Source of the DNA: Bugula neritina | Lineage: Eukaryota > Bryozoa > Gymnolaemata > Cheilostomatida > Bugulidae | Reading direction: 5' to 3' | Assembly: GCA_964035545.1 (NCBI GenBank) | Contig: OZ037770.1 | Span: 13,151,642-13,215,641, forward strand | Length of the DNA: 64,000 nucleotides | In this document: positions 47,401 through 59,710 of the stretch, in pieces | Layout of the letters: each line of letters opens with the position of its first letter | Position numbering within the stretch: the first letter of the stretch is position 1 | Made by a program: the position numbers and the translations under genes | Notes under the pieces: generated by a model | The model's input: the letters and a program-made list of their open reading frames with translations, nothing else | Told to the model about the DNA's origin: nothing | Databases searched by the model: none

Positions 47401-50400
47401 TTTATAAATCTCTGTAATCATTGGGATGCGTTGAATTATGCGTGCTAACGGGAGCTCGCCAAATGTAATGCTAATAAAGAATCTGCGTCACATGACATCA
47501 GTTTAAACTCTAAATATACACATGGGTGTGTCAGTGCACGATTCATATAGTTTTTTTTTTCTTTCTAATTTTAGTAAACGAATTTAATCTGTTTTTACTC
47601 TCTATCTGTAAGTTTTTCTAAAAAAAACCTTCTTTTATCTCGAAATTATCAGTTTGAATACTATTTGTGGTTTTAGCAATAAAATCGTGCAAATGTGACA
47701 ACACTTGTCCTTTGAACGCAAGATGCGAAGACCTCAGTGACTTGCTCTCTCACGAGTGTATCTGCAATGAGTGTTGGGAGGGAAAGGAGTGCGACATGCC
47801 AATCACCAGCTGCACCTGTAACAACCCCTGTTCTAAAGACCAGACTTGCACATTGGTCAACGGCCAGGTACGAACTTTATCATATTTCTATCGACTTTAT
47901 TTTGACAGAATTTCTCTTGGTTTCAGGCAATCCATCATTCCATTTACATGTGTATGGCTATTTTATAGCTACTAATGGATTATTTTTGAGAAGCATTTTT
48001 CTTTGAAGTTCTATTGTGAGCTTTTCATATTTTGTAGCCTCAGTGTGGTTGTGCTGATCCTTGTCGAACGGGAGCTAACTGTGAACAAACTGTAAGTTCT
48101 CTTATAATCTCGCACATTCTCTTATAATCTCATACAATCTCTTATAGTCTCACAAATTCTCTTATAGTCTCACACATTCTCTTATAGTCTCACACAATCT
48201 CTTATAGTCTCACACAATCTTCTGCAATCTCACACAATCTCTTATAGTCTCACACAATCTCTGAAAGTCTCACACAATCTCTTATAGTCTCACACAATCT
48301 CTTGCAGCCTCACACAGATTTCATTACCAATTGAGAGAGTTTTAATGTCTGAAAAAGCTATTATAAATTAACTGGGAGATTAGCAGTGGTAATAATATTT
48401 TTTATAATTTATAATAGTCTTATTAGATGTTACCATCAACTCCTTACTTTCTGCAGATCAACACTTGCGAATGTGCCAACCCATGCTCCGCTGGTCAAGA
48501 ATGTTCCAAGGTTGGAGAAGAATTGACCTGCTCATGTACCGACCCCTGCAAGACTGGACCATATTGTGACCAGACCGTTCAGACTTGCGCCTGCGCCAAC
48601 CCTTGTGTGAACGGCGGTATCTGCGCTGAGGAGGCTGGAGCTCTCACATGCCACTCCTGTGATGCTTGCTTCACTGGTGAGATTTTAGCATCTTTTACTT
48701 CTAACAGAGAGATCTAATTAGACACTCAGTTATATGTTGTGTGTAGTGAGAACTCGGAGCCGAGATATAAAGTGCCTGTGTGGTTTTTAGGTCCTTACTG
48801 CAACGAGAAAGTTGTGAGCTGCGAATGCAACAGCCCATGCGGTCAATCAGAAGTGTGCAACATGGTAGATGGAGCACCTGTCTGTGGTTGTCCAGACTGT
48901 ATGACAGGAGACTATTGTGACATCCCAGTAGACACCTGCGCTTGCAACAACCCCTGTAACAACAAGGACACTTGCCAAGATGTCGGAGGTACCGCTCAGT
49001 GTGTCTGTGACTGTACCGGCAATGAGGAGTGTAGAGAGCACCCCGAGACATACGAAAAGGAGTGTAAATGCCCCGTCTGTTTCTTCAACGCTCCCGGAGA
49101 GACTGGCTGTCTTTCTCGTAAGTTGTTTTATCACCAAGTTTATGAAAGTGTTTTTGAGAGTAAACTAGTAAATGATGTTTCTTGGTATATTGTCTTAGAC
49201 TTGATGCAGATTAAATGTAGTTGGTTTGATGAAATAATTAAATATTTTGCTATGCATTGATAGTAGCTTCTATGAATTGAACTATCTCTTGTAGCTGTGA
49301 AAAACCTGTGTATCTGTAACAACCCCTGCACAGCTGACCAACAAGTCTGTGTCGATGGCCCAGCTGGTGGTCATCCAATCTGTAAAATTGGAAACCCTTC
49401 ATCTGGAAACGCTTTCACCGTTGTGTTTGAAGAAAACGACTCTGAGAAATCTTTCAGAGAGGTGAGTTAGTTTTTGAGCTTTTGGACTAGAATGGAGAAA
49501 TCTCAGCACATTTATGGAACTTTCTGGAACATAGGAGTTGCGTATTATGCAATTATTTCTTCTACCTATTTTTAGTATTAAACTAAATATATCTAATACA
49601 TACTAGTTATAATTATTTGTGTTATATTTTAGATTCCTCTTGAGCTTTACCTCACTCCTTCCGTTCCCGACAGCGGCCGCAGAAGCGTAAACATCCGATC
49701 AGCAGGACTAAAGGAGGACCATCACTGCTACTTCAACGTCAACAAGACCATCGAGGAAAACAGCGTACTTAGGTTCCCCGTAGAGCGATGCATGATGCAC
49801 AACAAGACTGGTTTGGAGAAACTGGCCATCAGACTTACTGAGCTCAACAATGACACCATGCTTGTCTACGGCATCAACAAAGACAGATGGACCGCTGACG
49901 GCTTCTTGGCAACCCCAGATGTTCAGGCTGGATCCTCCTTCCAAACTGTCAGCTACGCTCCTGCCCATATCTCTACTCAGTTTGCTATTATTGCACTTTT
50001 CGATGACACCGATGTTACCATAGAGTTGGCTGATGATAATGATCTACCTCCTCCCTACAACACTAGAGGTAGGGATTAGTTCGCTCAGCCGTGACTCGTT
50101 AAGATTATGTCAAAATAAATCTTTTGGAATTTCACTTAATCTTCATGTACAGTGTTTATCTTGTGAAGACACAACTGGTATCATGATGAATTACCATTGT
50201 ATAAACTGTTTATATAGGTAGCATCTATAAACTCACTATGCAAGCTTTCGAAACCTTCCAAGTCCAAGCCAGATGTCCCAATGCACCAAAGAGCAAGAAG
50301 AGGCAGTGCGCTAAAGATCTCTCTGGATCCATCATCACCGCCAACAACAAGATCCACGTTCACTCCGGTAACGTGAGAGCATTTGTCAAGGCAGGAGAAG

Positions 50401-51477
50401 GTCTGTCACGTGATCACTTGGTCGAAGAAATGGTTCCTACAGACAGGCAAGTGATGAAACGTTTTTCTAAACGGCTTTAGAAATGATTGTTCATTGGATT
50501 AATCATATTAGGAAATTGTAGCTTGTGTAATTCAAGTCTAGTGAATCATAATGTTAATCGCTTGTTAATTGAGTCACTGTGTCTTATCAGATGGGGCAAG
50601 GAGTTTGGAATGGTGTCTGTGCCAGGCAGAGCTGTTGGAGATATTCTCAACGTGATGGCACTCAAAGGACGACCAACCAATGTTGACATCTACTATGGAG
50701 ACAAGAAGGAGTCTTTCTCTCTGCCACAAAATGGCCGACTCAACGTGTACAAAGAGATTCCCAGTGACAGTCTGTTCTACATCAAATCTGATCAACCTTT
50801 GTCTGTTACACAGTTGACCAAGTCTAAGGATACTTACCTTTACAAAGTAAGTTTCTACTTACTCTGCATCTCATAACTTGTTGATACCTTGTTTACCATT
50901 GAATGTCTTTTCTACACCAAGTGATTCATGAGTCATTGAGACCTCCAATCATGAATTGCTAGCCAAACTATGATGTCATGACATTTAGAAATGATTAATT
51001 AATTGGCTACCAACTCCAGTCAATCATCATTAAGTAGTGTGATGTTTGGCCTTAACTTTTATTTTCTGTTTTTAGAATGAGTCATTCCATGACCCAGTCA
51101 CCATCACCATTCCACCAGTTGCTCAGTTCACCAACAACTTCTTTATCTCCACTCCACTGTTCACTGGAGGTGAGAACTTCCAACTTCAGCCATACGAGAT
51201 GAACCTGGCCCTCCTGGTGGCACGTAAAGGAGAAGAACAGCATATCCAACTTGACAAGAAACCTTTGACCTACTTCAAGATGCCCTGGACTGACCTTCCC
51301 GTACCAGATGGTAGCTCCGAGAGACTCGTCGGAGCCGTCATTGAGATCCAACACGGCACCAGACTCATCAGCAACACTCACGGCCACAACTTCCAGTGTG
51401 TGGTGTACGGATACGACGACAGGGAGTCCTACGGTTTCCCTGCCGCCATGAACCAGGCTGTTATGAAAGATTACTAA
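44411..51477 (+). CDS. Secreted CBM14-like/EGF-repeat/IgGFc-binding-domain protein
   Basis: Fifteen coding exons join in phase to 1043 residues: 44411-44489, 44772-45008, 45419-45538, 45931-46047, 46729-46902, 47064-47186, 47677-47867, 48038-48091, 48457-48676, 48791-49117, 49295-49461, 49633-50068, 50218-50446, 50591-50846 and 51076-51477. Residues 1-18 are a signal peptide (MKALAVVVVLAMAVGLEA). Residues 27-105 resemble a chitin-binding peritrophin (CBM14) module: CPKAGYMFPDAENLCFVWFC, then MCPKG. Residues 106-600 are Cys-rich EGF-like modules. One is a textbook EGF (CSPEPCVNGGTCQNQ, then CFCPNGWTGHRCE); many are short truncated forms such as CACNNPCNNKDTC. From about 590 the protein matches the IgGFc-binding family (GNAFTVVFEEN; AIIALFDDTDVTIEL; FVKAGEGLSRDH; VPTDRWGKEFGMVSVPGR; VVYGYDDRESYGFPA). 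There is no membrane segment, so it is probably a secreted matrix, mucus or recognition protein. Most introns are in phase 1, so modules are shuffle-ready. The exon 13 donor is GC. The codons are rich in C/G at third positions compared with neighbouring genes. Confidence 0.9.
48096..48318. repeat. 20-bp minisatellite 'ctcacacaatctcttatagt'
   Basis: About eleven copies, mostly exact, in the intron between coding exons 8 and 9 of the EGF/IgGFc gene. It starts a few bases after the exon 8 donor. Confidence 0.9.
50447..50590 (+). other. GC-AG intron
   Basis: The exon ends ...cctacagacag and the intron begins gcaagt. The downstream exon begins after ttatcag. Only this donor gives the continuous family-like reading VPTDRWGKEFG, and there is no GT donor nearby in the right phase. 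The rest of the donor (ag/gcaagt) fits the strong consensus typical of GC donors. Confidence 0.8.
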
Positions 51478-51817
51478 ACCAACAGTTGGTTCAGTCTTGA
51501 GATAACTTGACAGGAAAGACTAACTCTAGATTTCCAGCGCATCAAATTAAATTATTTACTTGCTATAATTTTGCTCAATTTACTGGTAGAGTTGTAGTCC
51601 AGCAATGAATTTCTACTTTCATAGAAGAGCGTAGTGTCTCTAGCTTTAGTAATGTATGTATATAATTATTTTCATAGACTTGTCTTTTCTTCATGACTAT
51701 CCCAGAGGTGGTAGAGATTTGGTGTTAGGTGTGCATTCCTGCATAAACCTTCTTGTTATTTTGTTTACATCCACACGACTATGTATTTATTATGACACGC
51801 CATTTTCTATTTACTAC

Positions 51818-51823
51818 AATAAA
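51818..51823 (+). terminator. Poly(A) signal of the EGF/IgGFc gene
   Basis: AATAAA about 340 nt after the stop codon, the first clear one downstream. Confidence 0.5.
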
Positions 51824-51829
51824 TTTAAA

Positions 51830-54300
51830 AACTCCAAACACTTGATGTTACCGTGTCCTTAGTGTTTGCCAAAACAGGGGCTAGAGTCTAGTTTAAGGAA
51901 ATAAATCTGCATTTTATGCAAATGCGTCATAAACTCAAAAATAACATTCATATAGCACTAAGCTCAGTTTATTGCAATATTACTGCATTAATTTCTCCTT
52001 ACTGCCTATTAACATATGGAAAGTAACATATAATATTTCAAACACTCAAGTATAAACTAGCAAGAACTATCTGTTTTGTGACATTAATATTTAATGATTT
52101 TTCCGTTACTAGGAGATATATGTACATGCATTTGCTTGTAATCATTAGTATAACATCTTGGTGCTCATTAGCTGGGGACACATCTTTTTATCTGCAATAC
52201 ATGCAGACAGTCCATAAAGACTTGCATAGGGCCATGCATTAAGCGGAATTCAGGAGAAACCCATTGTGTTGTTATCGTGGCACAATAGAAATTATTTCAT
52301 TTTCAATAATGCTCAATTGATTAGAATAAAAAACTTAAAACTGAACTGTGAAAAATAGGCTCACTAAATAGATATATTAGATATAATATCATAGCAATGA
52401 CCGTTCAGGATTTTGACCACATGAAATAGTACATAACGTACAGCCCGATGTGTCCCTATGTCTAATAAGTTGACAATATTTCAATTTCATTTTCTTTGGC
52501 CTGCATGCTGAGTTACTTTCACCCTACAATTGGTGTTAGTTCATCGGTTTATGAATTATATTGTATTTTTTTAAGGCTAGTGACAGTTGATAGTTGTGAT
52601 AGTATGCTAGATGGTCAATTATATAATCATTGGCAGTGGTTTTCAGGTTTGTTTACCTGTTAAGCAGCCATCAGCTCTGACGTTCATAGTGATGGATGAA
52701 AAGTGAATGAGGTGGTTGTGTATCATCTAAATTCCATAACCATTGTTAAGATTTGCAGTATAGTTTATCAGCCATACTGTAATTCGTAGTTATAGTAACA
52801 CATATCGTACTGGTAGAAAATGTAGGTTGTACAGGTATATGGAAAAGTTTAATCAACTTTAATTATTTATTATACAGGATCTTAAATGAATGTATCAAAT
52901 TAAGCTATTTAATTAACTTGATACTCCTATAATACAACTAAGAATAAGATAAAATGAATTTTAGCCTGTGGCACTTGTAAGAGTTTAGGTTGGTACATCA
53001 AGTTAGATTTTAAGGATCTGGAAGGATTCTAGCCCATGAAATGTTTCTTTCTCAAAGTAAACGGTTTCTTCTCTCTGTAGCTCAATCTACTTAATTAGTG
53101 TAATTTTCATTACGGCATATGCCCCACCTTTCCTCTACATAAACAAATTGAAAGTTTTAATAGCATGTTTCTTTCCTGTTGTATTTGTAGAACTAGGAGT
53201 ATAATTTGTACCATATCGAGGGCGTGAGATGTTACATTTTCACTTTCGTCTAATACCTACATTAAACTATTTTTATCTATATATTATTTTATTCTACAGA
53301 CTCAATGTAGCATTCTCATAAGACGTGGTGTGTAGGTGTTCAGAACAACTGAAGGCTGACACTGGAACAAAGACAATCGTCTAAAAATTGCTAGATTAGA
53401 TTGACTAGGCTCAAGATGTTGTATGATCTTTGCTTAAATGTGCTGGAACTCATCTGGCTGTTTTAGCATACAAATTAGTAAATTTTCTGCAAATCTAATG
53501 TATACATTTTATAGTTTCAAGATAACGAAATTAAACCTTTTTTGCTACCTGAGATTTGTATATTATTATTATTACAAAGCCAACTACAGTTGAGGATTTT
53601 ACGTGACAAATGTTTTTATACTGGCCGAATATACTTGACAATATATGAAGTTTGAACAGCCCACATATAATATAATGTTCCACATATATCATCTTTATGT
53701 GAGGTAGATTTAGTAAGTTCTAAGTTAACCTAATAATATTGTATCTGATACATGATATGTTATGTGATATATATAATACGATGTGATATATATAATACGA
53801 CATATATGATACCATTTATGATATATATGATAAAGGGCGCCCAAAGAGACTAGCTAGGTAATGGAAGATTTTTAATACTGATTGTTGAAGCAATTTACTA
53901 GAAGTTTCATCGTATCAAATTGTGTTACCCCAAACCATTAGATTTTGCAATTTAACTTAGTTTGCGTTTGTAACTGAAGCTATAGAAATGACTATATTAT
54001 CGACATGTATTAAAATATTTGCTTTAATTAAATAACATTATATTTATTCTCAGGGAGATAGCAACTGCTTCTATATGTTTGTAAAAGCTCAAGTATTTGA
54101 AATATGTTTGATGACTAAACTAAACCATTTGCCTATAGTATACACTGTTTGGTAAAAAAAATAAAAACTATGCTTAAAGCTATTTATCTTAGAGTGATCA
54201 AAGAAACTTGAAAGTTGCGAATATGTGATGACATTTTACCTTTGCTGAGGAGGTATAACTAACATGGCAGCTAAACACTCTGCTGCTCTACACACTTAGG
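51830..54300. other. Intergenic, no gene seen
   Basis: AT-rich sequence without convincing exons. A short 'gatatatataatac' repetition lies at about 53755-53835. Confidence 0.5.
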
Positions 54301-54302
54301 GC

Positions 54303-54372
54303 GGAGTTAACTTTTAGTAGCAACATTTAGGACGGAGTTAGTAGCAACATTTAGGACGGAGTTAGTAGCTAC
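54303..54372. repeat. 24-bp tandem repeat, nearly three copies
   Basis: 'ggagttagtagcaacattta' plus 'ggac' is repeated. Confidence 0.8.
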
Positions 54373-54689
54373 TAATATCTTAAAGTCTCCTACCCCTGCC
54401 CTTCCTCGTAATAAAGCAACTGCTTAAACAATTTTTTTAATTTTCTTGCTGCTAAAAAAGTTCTTAAGATATTAGGATATTACAATTGCTTCAAATAATT
54501 TAAGGTTTGTCGGTAATCAGCCCTGCATGTTCCTTTTTCTTCATTGAAACTCTTGTTCTAATAGTTCCCTACCCGAGGAAGATATTACTTAACCCTTCCC
54601 TTACAAGAATTTCACTATCATAAAGTGGCCAACATTCTCATCTCCTTAAAATATTTTAAAGAATTATTTATGTTGTTAGAAATCACGTA

Positions 54690-54761
54690 GTCTCCGTGGT
54701 GTAGTGGTTAGAATGCCCGTTTGCAAGCTGGAGGTCTCGGGTTCGAATCCCAGTAGAGGCA
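54690..54761 (+). mobile_element. tRNA-like element (SINE head or tRNA pseudogene)
   Basis: 72 nt with an A box (tggtgtagtgg) and a perfect B box (GGTTCGAATCC). The first seven bases (gtctccg) pair only in part with the 3' end (agaggca region). The anticodon stem (cccgt ... ctgga) does not pair well, and TGC or GCA could be read as anticodon. The bad stems and resemblance to the 9866 element argue for a SINE head rather than a working tRNA. Confidence 0.5.
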
Positions 54762-55434
54762 AAAGTTTTACAATTCACATAAATTTGGCAGTAGCTACAG
54801 CAAGTTTATATTTGGCAGTAGTTACAGCCTGTCAATTTTACGTGACTTCCAGAATTTCAGTCTGCTATCCTCTGCCAGCAGGGCGTAGCGCCTTAATCCA
54901 GTAATCACTTATCTTAGCCGTGAGCAAACTCATTATCTACCACTCGGCTACAAAAAACTCTCAAGTTCTTAGAAACTGTTAATTAAGGAAGTGAACCCAT
55001 GCCAGACTAATACTGTTAGCCCACGCATTGGAAAGTAGCATTTCTGTAGCAATTACTATATAGCAATAACCAATATAGCTGTAGAATAATTTAGAATATT
55101 CTACAGCTTAATCTTTGCTATAATAATTGTGGACAGCTTACTAGCAGTTAAATAGTACTGCTAGAGATATGAACTTATGTGGTAAAGTTTTAATATCCAA
55201 CACTAATTTGTAGGTTTTAAAATTTACAAATTCATTCCCCCCTTCTTGACTTCAGACCAAAAGATATAAAGCTAACATATGAAATGAAGTATTAGTTACA
55301 CATGTACTGTGTACAAATGTACATAAGTTTTATGCAATCTGCATTCCTTCTCCTAAGTAAGTATGTAAGTATGAACTTGGTGACAATCACAGTGGAGTGG
55401 TGCAAAACATAGTTTATCACATTTTTCTATGCAG

Positions 55435-55442
55435 TATAAAAG
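55435..55442 (+). promoter_or_regulatory. Candidate TATA box
   Basis: TATAAAAG about 70 bp before an ATG (55506) that opens a short exon-like frame ending at a strong donor (55569/55570). Confidence 0.35.
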
Positions 55443-55505
55443 CACATTCCAAAGGCATATAACTACAGCCAAACTACTATAATTACAGCTGCACATAGCA
55501 TTGCA

Positions 55506-55569
55506 ATGATATCATCTCAAACGTTAGACTTGTGTATTGAAAATTCTCCCAAGATTTCTGCAACAGTTG
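55506..55569 (+). CDS. Candidate first coding exon, gene not followed
   Basis: The ATG opens 21 codons (MISSQTLDLCIENSPKISAT...) up to cagttg/gtaaga, a strong donor in phase 1, downstream of a good TATA box. I could not find a following exon in the next 1.8 kb, and the peptide has no recognisable motif. It could be a 5' leader of a non-coding RNA or chance. Confidence 0.25.
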
Positions 55570-57341
55570 GTAAGAGTTGTCTTCTTTTTCATAAAGCTTG
55601 TTTTGCGTCTTAAATGCTTTTAGTTTTTTATTTGTAATATATTTTTAATTTAGTTTTTCACTACAGTGTGAACTATTATATTATATGATAATATAATAAA
55701 TTATATTCATGTCTATAATATTTGTTGTGTACAATGTAAAAACTGAGCATTTAGTGTGACTATACAAAATCAATTTGAGTCTTCTTGCAAAAAATGCTAT
55801 GTAAGAAGATACGTAATAATGTATAATATATGATATTTTTTCAGTCCTGAGTGGGTATATGATATTATGATGTTTGAATATAATATTTCATTATATTGTA
55901 TAATGGCTAAAGCTGCTAGTTTTCAATCATTTCACAGCAAATTCACAGCAATTGTAAAGATGTTGTATAAATATAATGTTTTGCTGTCTTACATAGTTTT
56001 TAAATGACAAAGTTTGGGTTGGGACTCAATTAGTTTCCAAGGAAAGACAACTTCTTATTTTCAAGTGTACTTTTGAGCAAAAGTGTTTTTTCACAAGTAG
56101 CAGCTTATAAGAATTATCTTATCATGCAACTTTCATGATACTTTTCATTCTTCTATTTTGTTACATAATAAAAATTTTTTGCATGAGTTTAGGTGAAATT
56201 GCATGCCAGTACAGTTTTTATGACGTATAAAAAAATGTTTATGCTCAAAGCTGTGATATGTTCATAGCCACTTGTTGCAATTTCTGAAACCAAGAACTGC
56301 AACTATTTGAGTGTTCTATAATGAAGTTGGAGAAACAAAATAGTATCTCATCAAGTTATTTTGAGTTAAATGACATAATGTTGCCCTTCATCAACTTATT
56401 TATATTAATTCAAGTCTTATATACTCAGAGTGAAATATATCACATATACTTATCATCTAAAAGTAAATACAAATAACCAAACTAGCAGTCAAAATATAAA
56501 TTATTTGAACATTATTATGTTGCTTATACATTCTAACACAAGCTCTACAAGCAACCTGATATTACCAGCATGATTTAATTTTTGAATAGCCTTGCAACAG
56601 TTGTCTTCTCTCTGAAACACAATCGCCAAGTAATGGCCAATAGTTTGTCAGTGCACTCTCTACTGAGCTTTCTACAACTAAGTAGAATCTACTTTTACTG
56701 TTTTCTTTATAAAACTTTAGGAAAGTTATCCAATTATACACCATGCATTGGAAAGGTAATGTTAACAGTTTTATTCTTTTGCTCTCTAATATATAAAAAA
56801 ACGAAACATAGAAAATATAATATTTAAGATGTATTAGAAGAAATGCATGATCATTTGATCTCAAAATAAACCACAGAAAAAGGCTATAATTAAAGATATA
56901 AGAGATTCATGAAACAGCAAGTTGTCTATTATTTATGATACTGGGTATAGCGTGAGTCACTACAAAGAAAATTCACCAATTAATCCAGGCCATTACGTAT
57001 TAATATGATAGATCAGTTAGTCAAACTAAAACTTAGAAGATTCTAGAAAGATTGCCAGTCACTTAAGTCAATTCACAAGTAATGACTGTACACAAGACAA
57101 GAAGACACTGCAGATGAGCAAAAAATGTTGAAGCTTACGTAATAAACTTGCATAATAGTCTATGATATGATAAAGGTTTTAATTGTTCAAACTCAAAGCC
57201 AAAAAGTTTATGTTTGAGCTTGCCTGCCTTGAAAATAAAAGAAACAGAAAATAGTACTTTGTTTGTGATAAATATTTGCTTTACTTTCCGTTAATATACA
57301 TTGATCTTACCAAATAAAAATATATTATTTTAATAACCGAG

Positions 57342-58016
57342 TCATTCCTTTGGAGAAGGAGACGGTCTAGTTTCAGTGAGTCTAAATACATCAGGTTTAT
57401 ATGCTGGAGGAGTGGAAGAGGCCAACTCTGGGTGATTCTTGTCTTCTGCTTTTCTACGAGCTTCTGTTTGAAATGGTGAGTCATCCTTGATAAGTTCTAA
57501 TCGTGTGGGATCCCGATATGGATGTAGATCATATACAAATGTCTCCCAATTTACATTTTCGGCTCCTATTAGTTTTACCTGAAAGTAACACACTATATCT
57601 AAAATTGTATAACACAATATTAAGTGAAATGTATTTGATAATTTGTTTGAGAAACTTGCAATTGTTTTTCTATACGACTAGTTCTAATGGATAATCACAA
57701 TATAAAAAGCTAGCTTATGACACAAACCAAAAATATAGTAAACCCTGATGACATATGCTGTATAATTGTGTCTTAAATGCAGAAAGCAGTGACAAGTTAT
57801 CCCTAATATGTAAGTTATGTAAAAAACAGGAATATATTAATACTTTACTTCATCTAAAGTATTCTGGATAAAGTCAATAGGATTCTCTGGTTTATGCATC
57901 ATTAGAGCACTGAGAATACTTGAGAACATTTGATTGACTCTGTGTTCAGCTATGTAGTCTTTTGCTACATCTTGTGGTGACTTGTATGCTGATTGTGCAC
58001 CTGGATAGGGAGCCAT
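57342..58016 (-). CDS. Small protein with RIIa/Dpy-30-like docking segment
   Basis: Two coding exons, 58016-57849 and 57578-57342, join in phase 0 to 134 residues. A non-coding upstream part is indicated by an acceptor at 58023/58024 and a donor at 58312/58313. Residues about 18-52 (YIAEHRVNQMFSSILSALMM, then HKPENPIDFIQNTL) match the RIIa-type dimerisation-docking pattern: tyrosine, helix, lysine-proline-glutamate-asparagine-proline, phenylalanine. In cAMP-dependent kinase regulatory subunits and many sperm or ciliary proteins this segment dimerises and binds amphipathic helices of anchoring proteins. The rest (NWETFVYDLHPYRDP, then a Pro/Ser-rich end) has no known domain that I recognise. 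Testis-type TEX55-like or axonemal proteins are the closest idea, not proven. No signal peptide or membrane segment is present. Confidence 0.6.
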
Positions 58017-58879
58017 GACCTCTCTACAATTTAAATAAATACTATATTTTATTTTAATGTTTTTAATAACAAAATGTTGAAAGCTGGTACTGCTTTGGTA
58101 CAATTCTGAATTCATGAGCAAATATGCAAACTTGTAAAGTTAACATTTTAATCAAAAACTTTAAACTATTTTAGATTTAGCTAATACAAATTTTTTAACA
58201 TCAAGTATACGACTATGTCAGTTAGGAACCAAATAAAAATTATTATTAATTAATCTTAATTTATCTCCATTTATAAATTATAATTAATTTCACATGGTTC
58301 TAATTTGCTTACCTTTGTGAAAAAGAAGGTTTAATGAAGTAAAAACAAACTGAAATCTGAATTTAAAAAGCGTTCAACTTTGAAGAATGTGTAATCTGAT
58401 TTTGTGTGCAAGTGTGACTGTGAGACTGAGTGCTAGCAGTAGTACAGACTCAGAGTAGCCTTAGCCTATGGCTGTAGCATATTCCTAAAGTTGAACTGGT
58501 TTGTAATGCCAAATAAATAATTTAATTATTATTTGAATCTTTGAAATTTTTTAATGATACTAGAACTTAACAAAGTGGCTATTTTACTCAGCCCTGTTGA
58601 TCTACTGGTTTAATGAAAACTAGAAGTAACCAATCTGACAACGTTGACTAATGCCTTATCACAGGAAGCAATGGTTGTCACAACAACTAATTCATTTTCG
58701 CCTGCTTGCGCACACTTTGTTATGTTTCGTAAACTAAATGTAAATATTTTCAAATTGTATTTTTTTTTAATTTTGCTTTTTTTTAAATTTATGTATTTTA
58801 AATTTTTATTTTACAACTTTGATGTTTTTTCAAAATTATAAACGTTCAGAGCTAAGGCCGACAGCTTCCGTTCTAGTAG

Positions 58880-59710
58880 ATATTCAGAATGCTAATACTA
58901 GTAATACTTATACTAAGTCCAAGTCTAATAGTAATACTGTAGTAGGAATACTAATAGTAATTGCTAATTAGTACTTACATTTTGTACTCGTAGCAGCAGT
59001 AATTAAACTTGAAGTTTTCAATATTTTCAATACCATTGCTTTGCAGTCAGCACTAACTCAAAATATAATAAACTTAAAGTTAAAGTAAATGTAGACTGTA
59101 GGCCTAGTGGCTAGTACTTATACTTATAGTTATTAACTGTAATACTAATACTAATGGCAATACATAGTAGTACTAATAGTAATACTAATAGTAATAGTTA
59201 CTAGTAAGACTAATACTAATAGTAATAGACATAGTAAGAGTAATACTAACACTAACAGTATAAGTATTACTAGTAAGTAGTAAGGTAATACTAAAGTAAT
59301 GGTAACACTAATACTAAGAGTAAGTCTAATACTAATAGTAATACTAATAGTAATAGTAATATAGTACTCAGTATGGGTATAAGTTATAACTATTAGTAAT
59401 ATTAATACTATAACTATCACTATGGGACCAAGTTGGAGTATGACTATGTCAGTGTGATAGGTAGATACACTTTCACTTTCTTGCTACTAGTACTAGTACT
59501 ACTAGTATTAGTAGTAGTACTACTATGACTTAGGAAGTTATGAGTATTAGTATCACTACACACTTGTGCTTTGACTTACAATTTACATAAATATTATTAT
59601 TAGTATTACTACTATTACTATTAGTATTACTGTACTATTAGTATTACTAGTACCTTTAGTACTAAGTCTAATGCTAGTTAGTAGTTACTAGTAGTAGTTA
59701 GGCATCGTAA
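58880..59710. repeat. (ACTAATAGTAAT)-type simple repeat region
   Basis: Several hundred bases of interrupted 'actaatagtaata', 'tactagtagta' and related hexamers. Ile/Val/Leu-rich open frames on the minus strand come from it. Confidence 0.85.

Noticed and set aside
48701-49137. Open frames of 96-116 codons on the minus strand
   Set aside because: They are shadows of the Cys-rich EGF exon on the plus strand.
54690-54761. Functional tRNA gene
   Set aside because: A and B boxes are good, but the acceptor and anticodon stems do not pair well and the anticodon is ambiguous; it also resembles another decayed copy.
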